DNA of 64,000 nucleotides, from contig NC_090253.1 of assembly GCF_037325665.1 (NCBI RefSeq), positions 38,015,222-38,079,221 of the forward strand, written 5' to 3'. This document shows positions 31,351-45,508 of the stretch, one piece after another (within the stretch, counting starts at the first letter, position 1; every line of letters starts with the position of its first letter). A program made the translations under genes and the position numbers. Source of the DNA: Littorina saxatilis (taxonomy: Eukaryota; Mollusca; Gastropoda; Littorinimorpha; Littorinidae). Under the pieces are notes generated by a model. It searched no databases. It saw only the letters and a program-made list of their open reading frames with translations, and had not been told where the DNA came from.

Positions 31351-34300
31351 CTGCAAAACACATACACAGTTGGTTAACATTTCAGCTTGTTAGAAGCGTA
31401 TTGAGACACTTCAAGCATAGGCCTATCTATACACTGCGTAAAAGAATAACTGCAGATATTCTCTTTCAAATTAAATTTGTACTGGAGTCAAAGCGAGTTC
31501 TTTATACGGCATACTAAATTTCTCTGCACCACATTTTCTTAAATGATTGATTCCAGAATATGAGATGTGATGTCGCCAGAAACCTGAAATATCAACAGCT
31601 CAAAGCATATGAGGGGAAAAAATCCCTCGTGTTTATTCTAAAACAAAATGAATGAGGACAGAGTCTATACTGAACAAAACATTAAATTCCTGCTGATTTC
31701 TTCTTTCTTGTCTTTAAGACTTTTTGTATGAGTATCTGTTATAGCCTACACAATCATAATCTATCTTGTTCAAAAATTGTGAGCCATTTGCCTATCTAAA
31801 AGGTCAGCCTTTTTGATCTGTTTAAGGTGAACCCAATGTTAAGGCCAGCTAGTATTCACAAAAACTTTCAATCCCAGATTTCTTGAATCATTTCCTCTGA
31901 AAGTATTGCTGACTGATTTAGAAATTAGAGTAAAGGTAGAGTTCATGCATGAAAACCCTTCAGAATGTGTTCTTTCAAAGGGTGCTAACAATTCAGAGGC
32001 GTCAAAGAAAACATCCAAAAAGTAAATAGGTAAATGCTGTGATGTAAAAAGTCGAGATTTGGTTTGCTCTATGCTCGAAACTATGTTTAAACAACAAAGT
32101 GCATTCTGTTTTCATGCCAGATCTGGGTACAGTAGCATGCAACAGCAGACGGCACAGGAGGTGAAAAGACACCTATCACTTTTCTGCACAATGAAACTTT
32201 CACCAGAAAGCTGCACAAGACGTATTTCTGTACCCAACATCCAATCCCACAAAGTGAATGCAGAACATGCAGTGTTGATAATGATTACCGTGTGACTGAG
32301 GAATAGGAGCACAAACAGGAAGAGTGAAAGAAAAAAATGAAAAATAAATAAATAAAATGAAGGAAAACATGCACAATGAGTGAGACATTGATGCAGTGTT
32401 ATTCACTGAAGTCAAATGACTGTAGAATCAGAAAAAGAAGTTTGCAAGATTCTAGTTACTAGGACTATAACTCAAGCTGAGCAAGCATTTATAGCCATTC
32501 AAGCATCCTTATGAAGTAACATGAAATGGTGTAATTCCCTGTTTCAACAAACGAGACAACTATTCAGTGTGGCTACAAATATCCTTTTGCTTGTACTGTA
32601 CATAAATTATGGCAAGAGATTTGACATTTAGACAATGACAAGCATACAAAATCTCCCGCTTTCAAACAATTCCAACATTTCAATTAGCAGTAGATATTGT
32701 CTTGGGCGCTTAAAATTGAACAGCTTGAAAATATGGTTGCGACTGGTAGCTTCATCTTTTTTGGTCTCCTTTCAATGCGTTCAAATGCAAATATTATAAA
32801 GGTACAGTGTTCTGGTGTTACAGGTAATTATTACAGCAACCTCTGCTAACCACCGAACATCAAAATAACTATACACACGACACAGACTGTACTTGTGCAC
32901 AGAACATCTAAACCACATTCTAAACTATCTGTCTATGAAACATCATTCCATTGCTGTTACCAAGGTGATGCTTGAACTAAGAGTTAGTGTGGAACACTAA
33001 TGGTGCAACCTGTGAAAAATAAACTCAAAGATACAGACAGAAAAAAATGACAGTAGAAATGACCACAAACGGAATCAAGTTGTAATCAGAGACCAATTGA
33101 CATGCCCACATACACTGAATCACTTTGCAACAATCATAGACCACTATACATGGCCACATACACAAGAAAGTATACATTTCATTGCATGCAACTGAAACTA
33201 TTGGCAGTTTAAAGCAGGGCTCCTTCTAGTGGGAAAAATATTTTTGTTCAAAAAGAAAGTAAATAATGATGGAATTCCTTAAAGGTAAGCAGAAAATAGC
33301 AAGTCATTAGTGCGTAATTCTAAAGAGGAATTAACTCTGAAAGAATATGTTTTAAAGCTTTTGAAGCATGAACGTTAGTATATTGTAAAATTCAAATTAC
33401 ATGCCTAAATCAGTTGAAAGGGGGGGAGGGGGGGGGGCGAAAGGGGGGGGGGGCGGATGGGGTGGGGTGGTAAAAAAACACCTCAAAGGCGAAACAAAAT
33501 CAACAGAAGGACAGAAAAGAGGTTGTTATTGCAGCATAAAAAAAACAAAAAAAACAACAACAATTCTTCCAACCGAAGGAGCCCTTATGTTGCTTCTAGG
33601 GTCTAGACAGTTTGCTCACCCATTGCTTCTGTCTCGATTGTCTGGGAAAGAGTAGCGACAGCCAGTAAGCACGCATTTCACACTTGAACTCACACCTGAC
33701 CGTGTGTGCTTCTGGCTTTGATATGTCATCCTCAAACAGTGCAAAGCCAAGACAGGAACAGCAAAATCTCAAAGCTGACTTTAAACAATTGAAATTGACC
33801 CAGTTTTTGTGTGTGTGTGCTGAATCTTATATTTGCTTTTCTGCAAGAGAGACCGAAAATAGAAATTGCCAGTTTATATTTTTTACGGAAAAAAACATGA
33901 TTTTTTTGTAATAAAAATGTCACGTATTTCATTTCGTTCCAGTTTCTCTCTTGGTCTGCACTGTAATCTACATTTATCTACAAGAAAAATACACAAGGAA
34001 CTAAGAAATAGAGAAAAGAAGCGTTCCAACTACACGATGATAGTATGCGTTATTAAGTCCTGAATGAATAATCAGAAAATGGTGATAAATAACTTGAGTA
34101 AATCTGAACATGACATCAGTTAGAGACATGTTGTGGTAGACGGGTGAAAATGCTCCATGAATGTAACAACATTGTAACTGAAAAAAGACACTCTTTACAA
34201 AATGCTGGGTTGAGTCTCACACAAGGAGGGAAAGGGCGCCCAGAACACACCACACAAACACCTTCTTCTGCCCCAAACATCCTTTTAACAGATCACATGC

Positions 34301-35469
34301 AAACTTCAACAAACTTCAACAACATCATCTGCATCAATGATAAGCTTGACTTCTTCTTCTTCTTCTTCTGCGTTCGTGGGCTGAAACTCCCACGTACACT
34401 CGTGTTTTTTGCACGAGTGGAATTTTACGTGTATGACCGTTTTTTACCCCGCCATTTAGGCAGCCATACGCCGTTTTCGGAGGAAAAGATAAGCTTGACA
34501 ACAGTTAACGTCTCAGAAACTAAAAAAAAGATGGTCTTCATATCTTTTCTTCCTTTTCCTATTCTAATGCTTAGGAAGTTGAATTACTCGATGCAACACA
34601 CCAGACACTGCAAAACCCTCAACAGTGCAAATGTGTCATTCACTTGTAAATTCTCTTCCTAATCTCCTTCTCCAGCCCCCTCCTCCCTCCCCCTCCCATA
34701 CCCCCCCCCCCCCTGCCCCCCCCCCCCTTGCTCTAACATCCCATCATCATCATTATATTTTTTCCCACCTCTTTTTGCTTTTAAGTTTGTTATCTATATA
34801 TATATACGACTTGTGTCTGTGTGTCTGTGTGTGTGTCTGTGTATCTGTGTATCTGTGTATTCGCCATGCACGGCCAAAGTTCTCGATGGATCTGCTTCAA
34901 ATTTGGTGGGCTTATTCAGAGAGACCCCGGACACAACCTCATCGATGAGATATTTCAACACGTGCTCTCAGCGCGCAGCGCTGAACCGATTTTGGTTCCA
35001 CCTCAGCTACCCGGGCCCCCATACCGACACACCAAAGCCGCTACACCACATCACAACGCCAAAGTTCTCGCTGGATCTTTTTCAAATTTGGACACCGTAT
35101 TCAGCTACACCCCGGACACAATATCATCGATGAGATATTTCAACACGTGCTCTCAGCGCGCAGCGCTGAACTGATTTTGGTTTTTGTGTTCATTTCACCA
35201 TTATAAGTAACTCTTCCTTATCTTCTCCAGTGTTTGGCGTTTATCTCCCTTCCTTCGTGTGGCTTTCCCGTTTGTAAGTTACTATTACTATTTTTAGAAT
35301 GTCACTGCGCTGTCCACTGCGCTGTCCACAACGCTTCCCTTGCACCCGTAAGTTGTTCTTACTGTCAAAGTGAAAAGGTCGAATCAATTTATAGCCACGC
35401 GAAAAATACACTCTCACCTATCTCTATATATTTATAGATACAGATATGCATATATATATACGGCTTCTC

Positions 35470-35501
<32 letters not shown>

Positions 35502-38500
35502 GGCAAAAACCTGTGTATTGTAGAGTTCTGTTTGTGATGTGGTCTAGCGGCTTTTGTCTGTCTGTATGTTCTGGCATTTGAGAAGCCACAGCAGATAATA
35601 TAGGGCTAAGAAATAAGCTCTAAAATTCTCAATCCCGTTTGACAGGACTTCGCCTTCAAAGGTGATTGTGGTGAACCGCCACGCTGTCTGTCTCTGTCTC
35701 GCGATTCACCCCGGCGAAGCCGGGTATTCCTCTAGTGTATATATATGTTTATTATGTCTCAAGGACAGATTGTAAGTAAAGGCCTACCCTTAAAATCTGA
35801 ATCCTTGTCAAATAAAGTTCAATTCAATTCTATTCAATTCAATCAATTCAGTTCCTCACCTGCGGCATGGACTGCGACATAGGATGACCCCCTTGCTGCG
35901 AAGACCCTCGGAAGCCCTGTGGAGGCGGGATGATCAAGGGCCCCGTTCCTCCCAGCTCTCCAAGTTCATCCTCCTCCGCGATGCTCTCCCTGATCCCTTC
36001 CGCGTGATATCCTGCATCTCCTGCCGGTCCTGGCGCCTCCTCCACCTCCATGGGCGCTGACCGCTGACCAGGTCGCGCTGACCTCATGGTTCCCTCGCGG
36101 ATGGGGACGGCAAAGCCATTGATGGCTGGAGGCTTGTCACTGCCGTCTTCACCCATCTCGTCTGTGTACCTGCGTCAAGAGAGGGAGGGATGTGGTTTTA
36201 GTCTTTGACTCGTAAAGCTCACTCTGCTGTAAATGACTGCAGGGATTTTTTTTTTTTTTGGGGGGGCTCAGCAAAGTGACACATGTAGTATGAGTGTAGT
36301 CACTGGAAGCAGACTTCTCAGGTTTTATCCCTGATAATGCAGAACAGGAAGCAGAAGAAAACTGAAAATAAAAGTTTGAAAATGTTCACAAGAAACCTGC
36401 ACTAGTAGTCCCATCATAGCGTTGCACATGCAAGTACACACACACATTTTCATTCAACTGTTCATACCCCCCCTCCCCCCCTCGATGACCATCACGCACA
36501 CCCAAATGCAAGCACCGTACCCACACACACTTTCCTCCAACCTCTCATACCCCTACCCCCCCCCCCCCCTCCCCCACACTACCTTTCCTTGAACACAATA
36601 AAAATCGACAACGTCTCGATGTAGCCCTGTGCAAGATTTGTTGTCAGACTGAATGAATTCAAAAAAGTGTATGCAAAATCATGCATGCCCCTTCCTATCA
36701 GAACATCACCATAAATAACCCTGACTCACTTGGATGACTCAGAGTGGTGCGGCTGTCCTTTGGAATACTTGGGCCCATGCAAGGCCGCTGAGTGGCCCCT
36801 CTCTCTGCTGTGCTGCGGGTGGAGGGGGGCCGCGAACCCACGGGGCGGGGGAATCTCCATGGGATTCAGGGACCTTGCCTCCGCATCTTTCTCCTGATTG
36901 GCCATCATCTTGCCCTTCTTTTTCTTCTTCTTCTTCTTCTGCTCTGGGATGGTCTCCCCTGCCGGGGCAAAGATCTCGTGCATGGGGAGCTTGGGGGCGT
37001 TGGGCAGAGGGGTGAGCATGGGAGGGGGTATCTTTCGTCCTTCGATCGCCACACCTGCAAAGAGGAAGCGGAGATTCAGTAAACTGAAATTAGGGGTTCT
37101 GTGACTCTTTTGAAACACCGTCCCTTGCAATGACCAATGTGAAACATTCCTCCTTTGTCTGAAACATGGCAATTTGTTCAATCTACTTATTGTCTAAAGT
37201 ATGAAACCAAAAGACTGATAATCAACAACATGTCAGTCTACATTCCAGGTCTCACACTGCACATTAGTAATACCTATATGGCACCATTTGCTCAGGTACT
37301 GATTCAAAGCATGCACATCACATCTCATGGCCATCCCAAGGCAACCGAGTCCAAGATGCACACAAGGAGTAAAGCAACCAGAACTAACCCCCTGTCATTT
37401 TTCAAGACAGACGTATGACAGGCTAAACAACCGTCAAGGCAAGGCAAGGCAAAGGATTTATTCAAGGAACCCCATGGGGGTACATACAAAAAATAAAAGC
37501 ATGAAAAAGAAAGAAATGCAGAGCTGTTTCAACATATACATAAGCTCATCCTTCTGTCCTAAAAGCTTCAACGTCAACTGCCCTCTGTGAGATACTTTCT
37601 GTCATTTTTTCCACACAGACTTGACATGACAACCCTACCTTGAGATTTGGATGTGCCACCAGAGTTTGGCCTGTTGGGATCCGAGCCGTTGCCTACAGCC
37701 GATGGCCCCACACCCACGCTGATTTGCGTACGACTGCTGACCTGGTCAGAGCCTGATGAAAGCGGTGGGCTGACCACCTGATCCAGACGCACAGCGTCTG
37801 TACTCGGCCCTGGCTGCTGCTGCTGCTGCTGCTGCTGACACAGTGAGAAAATGCAGGATGACTGGCGTACATATTACAAGTCTCCATTTCTAACTTATTT
37901 TGAGAACTGCCATGGCAAAGCATTTCAAACTGAGAAGATTAAAACCTAAAAATCTGCTCATGTCTACCTAGCTAAAACCTCAAAACCAGCTCTAGTCAAT
38001 CATAGACAGTTTGATCTTGAAATCAAATAAACAATACAGATCACCAGACATGGGGAATCGACTACAGTAGTACCTGCCATATCCGGTCACCCATTAGTCA
38101 TTGCAAAGGTGACCGCAAATATCAGGTGGCCGTCCATTACAGGCCCCCTCCTCCTCCAAAAAAAACCCAAAAACACGATCAAGTTTTCATGAAGAAAAGA
38201 AAGCGATCATCCATGAGCCGCCGATTCATTGTCTCTGTTAGTTTTGCTTTCGTTTATACATCTTAATTATTTGCGTGTTTAACTCGATCGTCCTGGCTAA
38301 GCTATTGTTTCGTATGTTTCTATGTGTGTTGTTTGGATTATTATATATGTATTTGAGTGTCAGATAAACAAGTGTTTCAAACTCACATCAGCTGTGATCG
38401 ATCCGGAAGTGACTGCCGTAAATGTACATGTATGCGCATGTCTGTATTTACAGTTTGCGCATGCGTAAGTATTCATGTCGTCTGCTCGTGCTGTGCCATG

Positions 38501-41500
38501 CCGTCTGTGCACACAACACACACACACACCACAGGCGCTCGCCCGTGAAAGTGACAAGTGGCCGTTAAGTGGCCGATCCTGTCGAGTAAGAGGGGCACCT
38601 TAGGGCAAAAATCAGTGACCGTTGACCGCGTCAGACAGGTTAACGGCCATTAAGAGTCAATTATAGAAGGAAAACTCATTAGTCATGGGAAAGCTGGCCG
38701 CTCCGGGCAGGTTCACGCCCACGAAAGGGCCGGAAATGGAAGGGACTACTGTACTGACACAAACCTCTCAGCCACAATAATGAATAACAAGAAGAGCAAA
38801 CGCTCGATCGAGTCACTTTCGCAGTTCTGAATATTATATGAGGCATCAGATGGACAGGAAGAAATTGCTATTCACAACACAATGCATACCTGAAGAATTC
38901 AAGACATACCTGTGACCTTGAAAAAGGTCAAAGGTCACCAAAGCAGACGTCAAAGTGTAGAGGTCACTGGGAGTCACGTTCACATAAAATTTGAGCCCGG
39001 TCACTTTTATAGTTTCCGAGAAAAGCCCAACGTTAAGTTGTGTGTTGCCGAACAGAAAAGGCTAGTTATCTCCCTTGTTTTTCCGATAACGTTCGTAAAA
39101 GGCTACAGATGTAAATACTTTGATGTAAAGAATAATCCTACAAAGTTTCAATCACATCCGATGAACTTTGTCAAAGATATAAAATGTCTAATTTTTCCTT
39201 TGACGCTGACCTGTGACCTTGAAAAAGGTCAAAGGTCAACGAAACCATCGTTAAAGTGTAGAGGTCATTGGAGGTCACGACTAAACAAAATATGAGCCGG
39301 ATCGCTTTGATAGTTTCCGAGAAAAGTCCAACGTTAAGGTGGTGTCTACGGACGGCCGGCCGGACGGCCGGCCGGACAGACTAACACTGACCGATTACAT
39401 AGAGTCAAGTCAAGTGACTCAAAAATAAATACGTACTCACTAGAGACGTAGACACATACACACAAGAAATTAACCAGTTCAGAAGAATATAGACAAAACA
39501 CCTAACGTTCAGTTCAGAAGAAAATAGACAAAACACCAACGTTCACAGTTCAGAAGAAGATAGACAAAACACCTAACGTTCAGTTCAGAAGAAAATAGAC
39601 AAAACACCTAGCATTCAGTTCAGAAGAAGATAGACAAAACACCTAACGTTTAGTTCAGAAGAAGATAGACAAAACACCTAACGTTCAGTTCAGAAGAAAA
39701 TAGACAAAACACCAACGTTCACAGTTCAGAAGAATATAGACAAAACACCTAACGTTCAGTTCAGAATATAGACAAAACACCTAACGTTCAGTTCAGAAGA
39801 AGATAGACAAAACACCTAACATTCAGTTCAGAAGAAGATAGACAAAACACCTAACGTTTAGTTCAGAAGAAAATAGACAAAACACCAACGTTCACAGTTC
39901 AGAAGAAGATAGACAAAACACCTAACGTTCTCCCAGCCCCAGAGAACAAGCACACAACTCACAGCGGGTGGCTCCCTGTGGCTGGGCTGAGGGGGAAGAG
40001 GTTGCTGCTGACGGATCATGTGTGGGCGCTGGGGGTCGTTGTTGGGCGGGGAAGGCACGTGGCCGCGGTTGGGAGACCCCCGCGTTCTTAGCGTGGGCCT
40101 GGGAGGGGCTTGTGGGGAGTTGGAGGATTTCCCTGGGGACAGCGGCTGCACGGTGCTGGACTGCGGACCTTGGTTGCTGCTTGCGCTCTCTTCTTGGTTG
40201 TTCTGAGGTTCCTGCAGATGATATACAGACAACTTTCATTTCATTTGATCCTTTATTATCCCACTGCTAGGAAATTCAGGTCACTTCCTCTAAATGGAAA
40301 GGTAGCAGCAAGAAGATTCGCGCTACCCAGGTATGCACGCTTCCTGCTTTGATTTCTCCTTCTTCTACAGTTTAATGTTAATTTTTCAACAGTACACCTT
40401 CATTTGTGTATTTACTTCTTTTCATCTACAGGAAAGTGAAGGCCATCCTGACAGCCAACTTCAGGACAGCATTGCGTCAACACCTAAACATAGGAACAGT
40501 TAAGGACAGCGTAAACCAGCTAGATACAGCAGTGCAAGTCACCATCTTTAGACTGAGGACTGGACACTGTCGGCTCCTCTCTCATCTCCACAAATTAATA
40601 ATCGCCAACAAACCCCGGACCACATCGTGCAGTCCTGCCCCACCTTTGACGCCCTGAGACACTAGACGTGCCCCAGTGCAGTGGAGGCCCATGAGAAGCT
40701 GTGGGGAACTCAATCAATCAATCAATATGAGGCTTATATCGGCCACCCAGTCCACCCAGTTACCGCAGAGTAACTGCAGGGGACAACAGACTTTGCTCGT
40801 TATTGACGATCTAGCATGACTTCAAAGTTAGCTTTTCTATTACTTAGTGTTTCACCACCCTTTTGACTGAAATGATGCAAAAACATTTCCAAGCAAACCA
40901 TGACAACCGCATCACTCACATTTTAACATGAATTTTCATATAACTTTCATCTCAACCATTGGTTTCACTACAAACTTTGTGAAAAATCCTTCACAGGCAA
41001 AATGACAACCCCCGAACTCACCAGGGGACGTGTGAAGGACGGTGCAGGTGCAGTTGTGGCGGGGAGGGAGGGTGGGGGAGAGGGCCTGAATCCTGCCCCT
41101 CCGGGAGGCCGGGGCTGATGCTGGCGCCGACCCAAGGCTTGCGGCCGCTGAGCGGGAAGCGGGCGACCTCTTCCCACCTCCACCTGCTGCTGTAGAGGTT
41201 GGGTTTCCGTGTGGTTGCTGTGTCCGTTCTGCTGGTGGTCGATGTTGCTGTTGTCTTCGATGTCGGACACGTCCATGCCCCCGACGCTGACGTTGTCGAT
41301 GTCATCTTCGTCATTGATCTCCACGTCGTTCATGACGTTCATCATGTCAACGTCGTCCGTCATTTCTGAGTTCTGGCGACTGGACGGGGCAAAGGCGGTG
41401 CTGTTGGCAGCCTGCCGCGTGTTGACCGCCATCTGGGCGACAGAGCATTACACAGTCAAACTTGTATTTGGAAATGGAAACTATGTTAAAACATTTAGTC

Positions 41501-42493
41501 AAAACTTGACTAAATGAAAAAAATTAAAAATTAGAAACAGTAGGGGGCCAGGTAGCTCAGTTGGTAGAGCACTGGACTTGTGATCCTAAGGTCACAGGTT
41601 TGAATCCCGGCAGGGACGGGTCAACTTTATTTGCAGACTCAGTTATGGTATCCATGTCCCACCCCCATGTCACCACAGTAGCACCTAAAAGACCTCAGTC
41701 ATTCTGCCAAAAGTGCAGTTGGCTGATTACACCAAAACACACACAATACGGGTGCCAATGTTCGTGCCAGAGTCCTCATCTTTGCTACAGAAGGTGACCT
41801 CCTGGTTTCTGGGCAGACGACCTGAATATGTTGACCCTCGCGTGGTGGCCCAAGGGGAAGGCAGAGAAGGTGAGAAAAAAAACCATGTGCAGTTTAAAGA
41901 TGCTCTATTTCACTGAACTGTTTGTGTAAACCCTGGGGGCGTCATTTTTAGTTATTCAATTTTCACGTGTGCCACAAGTGAAAGGGATTTCATTTCATTT
42001 CATTTACTTTACTTTATCATTACCCAATGCTGGGAAATTAATGTTGCTTCCTCCCAGTGGAAAGCTAGCAGCAACAAGAGTCGCCCTACCCAGTTGTGTG
42101 CGTGTTTAGATGTAACCAGCCACCTGCATTTATGGCGGAATGACCGACGTCATTTACGTGCCACTGTGGTGACACGGGTGTGGGACATGGATACCGTCTC
42201 TCAGTCTGCACATAGAGTTGACCCGTGTTCGTCCCGGCCGGGATTCGAACCTGTGACCCTAGGATCACAAGTCCAGTCCAACTGAGCTACCCGCCCCCCC
42301 CCCCCCCCTCCCCCTTCCACGTAGTAATTGAAATATTTTTCTTTAAATACACATGAATAGAAAAATGCTAGGTTTTACAGTAATTGAGGAAGCTCAACAG
42401 CTCCAGATGCAACATTGTGGGGAACTGTGAAAGACCTGCACCGGACTTGCCAGTTCATAACATCAGCAGGCCTAGGACTTTGAGTGACACAAC

Positions 42494-42524
<31 letters not shown>

Positions 42525-42525
42525 C

Positions 42526-42562
<37 letters not shown>

Positions 42563-45473
42563 GCACACACACAAACCTGGGTAGCGTGACTCTGGTTGCT
42601 GCTAGCTTTCCACTGGGAGGAAGCGATCCAAATTTTCTAGCTTTGGGATGATCGAGTAAATGAAATGGAAATTTCTCTTGCAATAACCAAAAGACTAAAG
42701 GTCAAGAAGAAAAAAGACAGCTTGGACAGTTTCCAGAATTAACCCTGTCAGGTTTAGATGGGTTGTGAGAGAGTGAATACTCTTATGTTTATTGAGACAA
42801 ACTTTCCACACACGCTCCTTGTCCACCTGTTTCAGACACACCCCTCGCTAGTGCCCGGCCTATGATGTCACATGGGAAAAGTTTGCCTTTCACTCTTTGA
42901 CAACCCATACAAACCTGACAGAGTTATGTCTGAACATTGTCTATTTCAGCTTCGTCAGGCTTGCAGCATGTTAAAATAAAGAAAAATGTACCCAACACTC
43001 AGATACCGATTGTTACGGAACAGAGAAACCATAGATTGCAATGCTCTGTGTGCATGTTTTCCAATGTTATGTTTAAAGAAATGAATGAACGAGAAATAAA
43101 ACAGAGGTCAGCGCACTAGTAACTTACACGGCTGAGATGGGAGAAAAGCTGGAAAGCGAAAGCTAAAACAAGAAGACAAAATCGAAAAAGACAAATGTAC
43201 ACTTAAGCACTCAAAATTGAAAGATGAAACACACACACCAAACTATAACAATCAGCAGTACGTAACATATAGCAAAATCAACGGAACACAACATGTGCAG
43301 CACATTCAACTTGACCGGGAAACAAAACAATCAATTTCCACGCATTCTTACCTTGAGTCTCTCTTTCTTTCTCTCGTGTCCAGCACTGCTGGTCTGCCTG
43401 GTTGCCGAGTGACCAGAGTCCTGCTGCTCTCGCTCCCTGTCCCTCTTTGGCGTCGTCAGGCTGTTGGCTCGCCGTGACAACATGCGATCCGTGCGAGGCC
43501 GTTTGGGAGGGTGAGGGGGTGTGATGGGGGTGGACCGTTCTGACCTTGCTCCAAAGTTCTGAAAACACAAGCATGACGAGATGATTAATGTATTATAAAT
43601 ACATTATTTATTGCCCTTGAATGCAAGTTACCCTTAACATCAGCTGACGTCATACAGGCAGCAAAATATATATTTATTATAAATACATTATTTGTTGCCC
43701 TTGAATGCAAGTTACCCTTAACATCAGCTGACGTCATACAGGCAGCAAAATATATATTTATTATAAATACATTATTTGTTGCCCTTTAATGCCCTTTAAT
43801 GCAAGTTACCCATGACAACAGCTGACGTCGTACAGGCAGCAAAAGGGTTCAAGAAGACAACTCCTGCCACATTACATTACCTCTTCTTATTTTACCTCAA
43901 CATTGCAGTTATTAATATAACATTAATATTATATATAAATAATATATATTATTTATATATAATGTACTAGATGAATACCCGCTTCGCCGGGTACGGCTTC
44001 GCCGGAAAGAAGTCGAGCCGAATACCCGGCTGCAGCCGGCGCACCGCACGAAGGAAGGGAGATAAACGCGCAAAACACTGGAGAAGAGTCTAAAAATAGT
44101 ATAACGGGAATATGGATTGAGCGTTGTCGACAGTGACCTTCTAAAAATAGAAACGGGAATATGGATTTAAGCCACACGAAGGAAGGGAGATAAACGCTGC
44201 AAACACTGGAGAAGATAAGGAAGAGTTACTGGTAGTGGATCCAGACAAAAAAACCAAAATCGGTTCAGCGCTGTGCGCTGAATGCACGTGTTGAAATATC
44301 GACCAGGTTGTGTCCTGTCCCGGGTGTACCTGAATATGCCCACCAAATTTGAAACAGATCCATCGAGAACCTTGGCCGCGCATCGCGAACAGACACACAG
44401 ACACAAGTCGTATATACTAGAATGAATACCCGCTTCGCCGGGTAGCCGGCTTCGCCGGGAAGAAGTATTTAGAGCCGTACGCCGGCTTCGCCGGGTCCGA
44501 ACAATGGACCCGCCAAGCTTAGGTCCCTCCCAGATTCGTGGAATGGGAACAGCACGAAAATGATTCAGTGGCCATAATGCCATTCCTGACCATATCGAGT
44601 CCCATCCTTGTCGACGAATGTAACCGTGTTAATCACCTTTGGAGGCGAACTACACTCAAACAGGACTGAGCAAGTTATGGCTTCTAAAAGGAAGGCCAGT
44701 ACATAAATTTACACAAAAGCCGCCAGACCACATCACAAACAGAACTGAACAATGCACAGGTGTTGCTCACATAGAGACACACACACACACAAAAACACAG
44801 AGAAGCCGTATCTATAGAGAGATAGATGACAGTGTATTTTTCGCGTGGCTATAAATTGATTCGACCTTTGCACTTTTACAGTGAGGATAATTTACGGGTC
44901 CAATTTACGTTCTGGACACTGCGTTGACCTTCTAAAAATAGTAACAGTAACAGAACGCCGGGAATATCCGAAGACGCTCCACTCACACTATAGTGCACCA
45001 TTACGAAGGAAGGGAGGTAAACGCTGAAAACCTGGAGAATATGAGAAGATAAGGAAGAGTTACTTATAATGGTGAAATGAACACAAAAACCAAAATCGAT
45101 TCAGCGCTGCGCGCTGAGAGCACGTGTTGAAATATCTCATCGATGATATTGTGTCCGGGGTGTAGCTGAATACGGTGTCCAAATTTGAAAAAGATCCACC
45201 GAGAACTTTGGCTTTGGTGTGTCGGTATGGGGGCCCGGGTAGCTGAGGTGGAACCAAAATAGCTGAGGTGGAACCAAAATCGGTTCAGCGCTGCGCGCTG
45301 AGAGCACGTGTTGAAATATCGACCAGGTTGTGTCCTGTACCGGGTCAACCTGAATATGCCCACCAAATTTGAAGCAGATCCATCGAGAACTTTGGCCGTG
45401 CATGGCGAATACACAAATACACAGATACACAGACACCCACACACACACACAGACACAGGTCGTATATATATAT

Positions 45474-45508
<35 letters not shown>

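Noticed and set aside
36726-37104. Plus-strand frames over the ankyrin exon 13
   Set aside because: They are antisense shadows of a GC-rich coding exon whose minus-strand frame has matching splice sites and phase.
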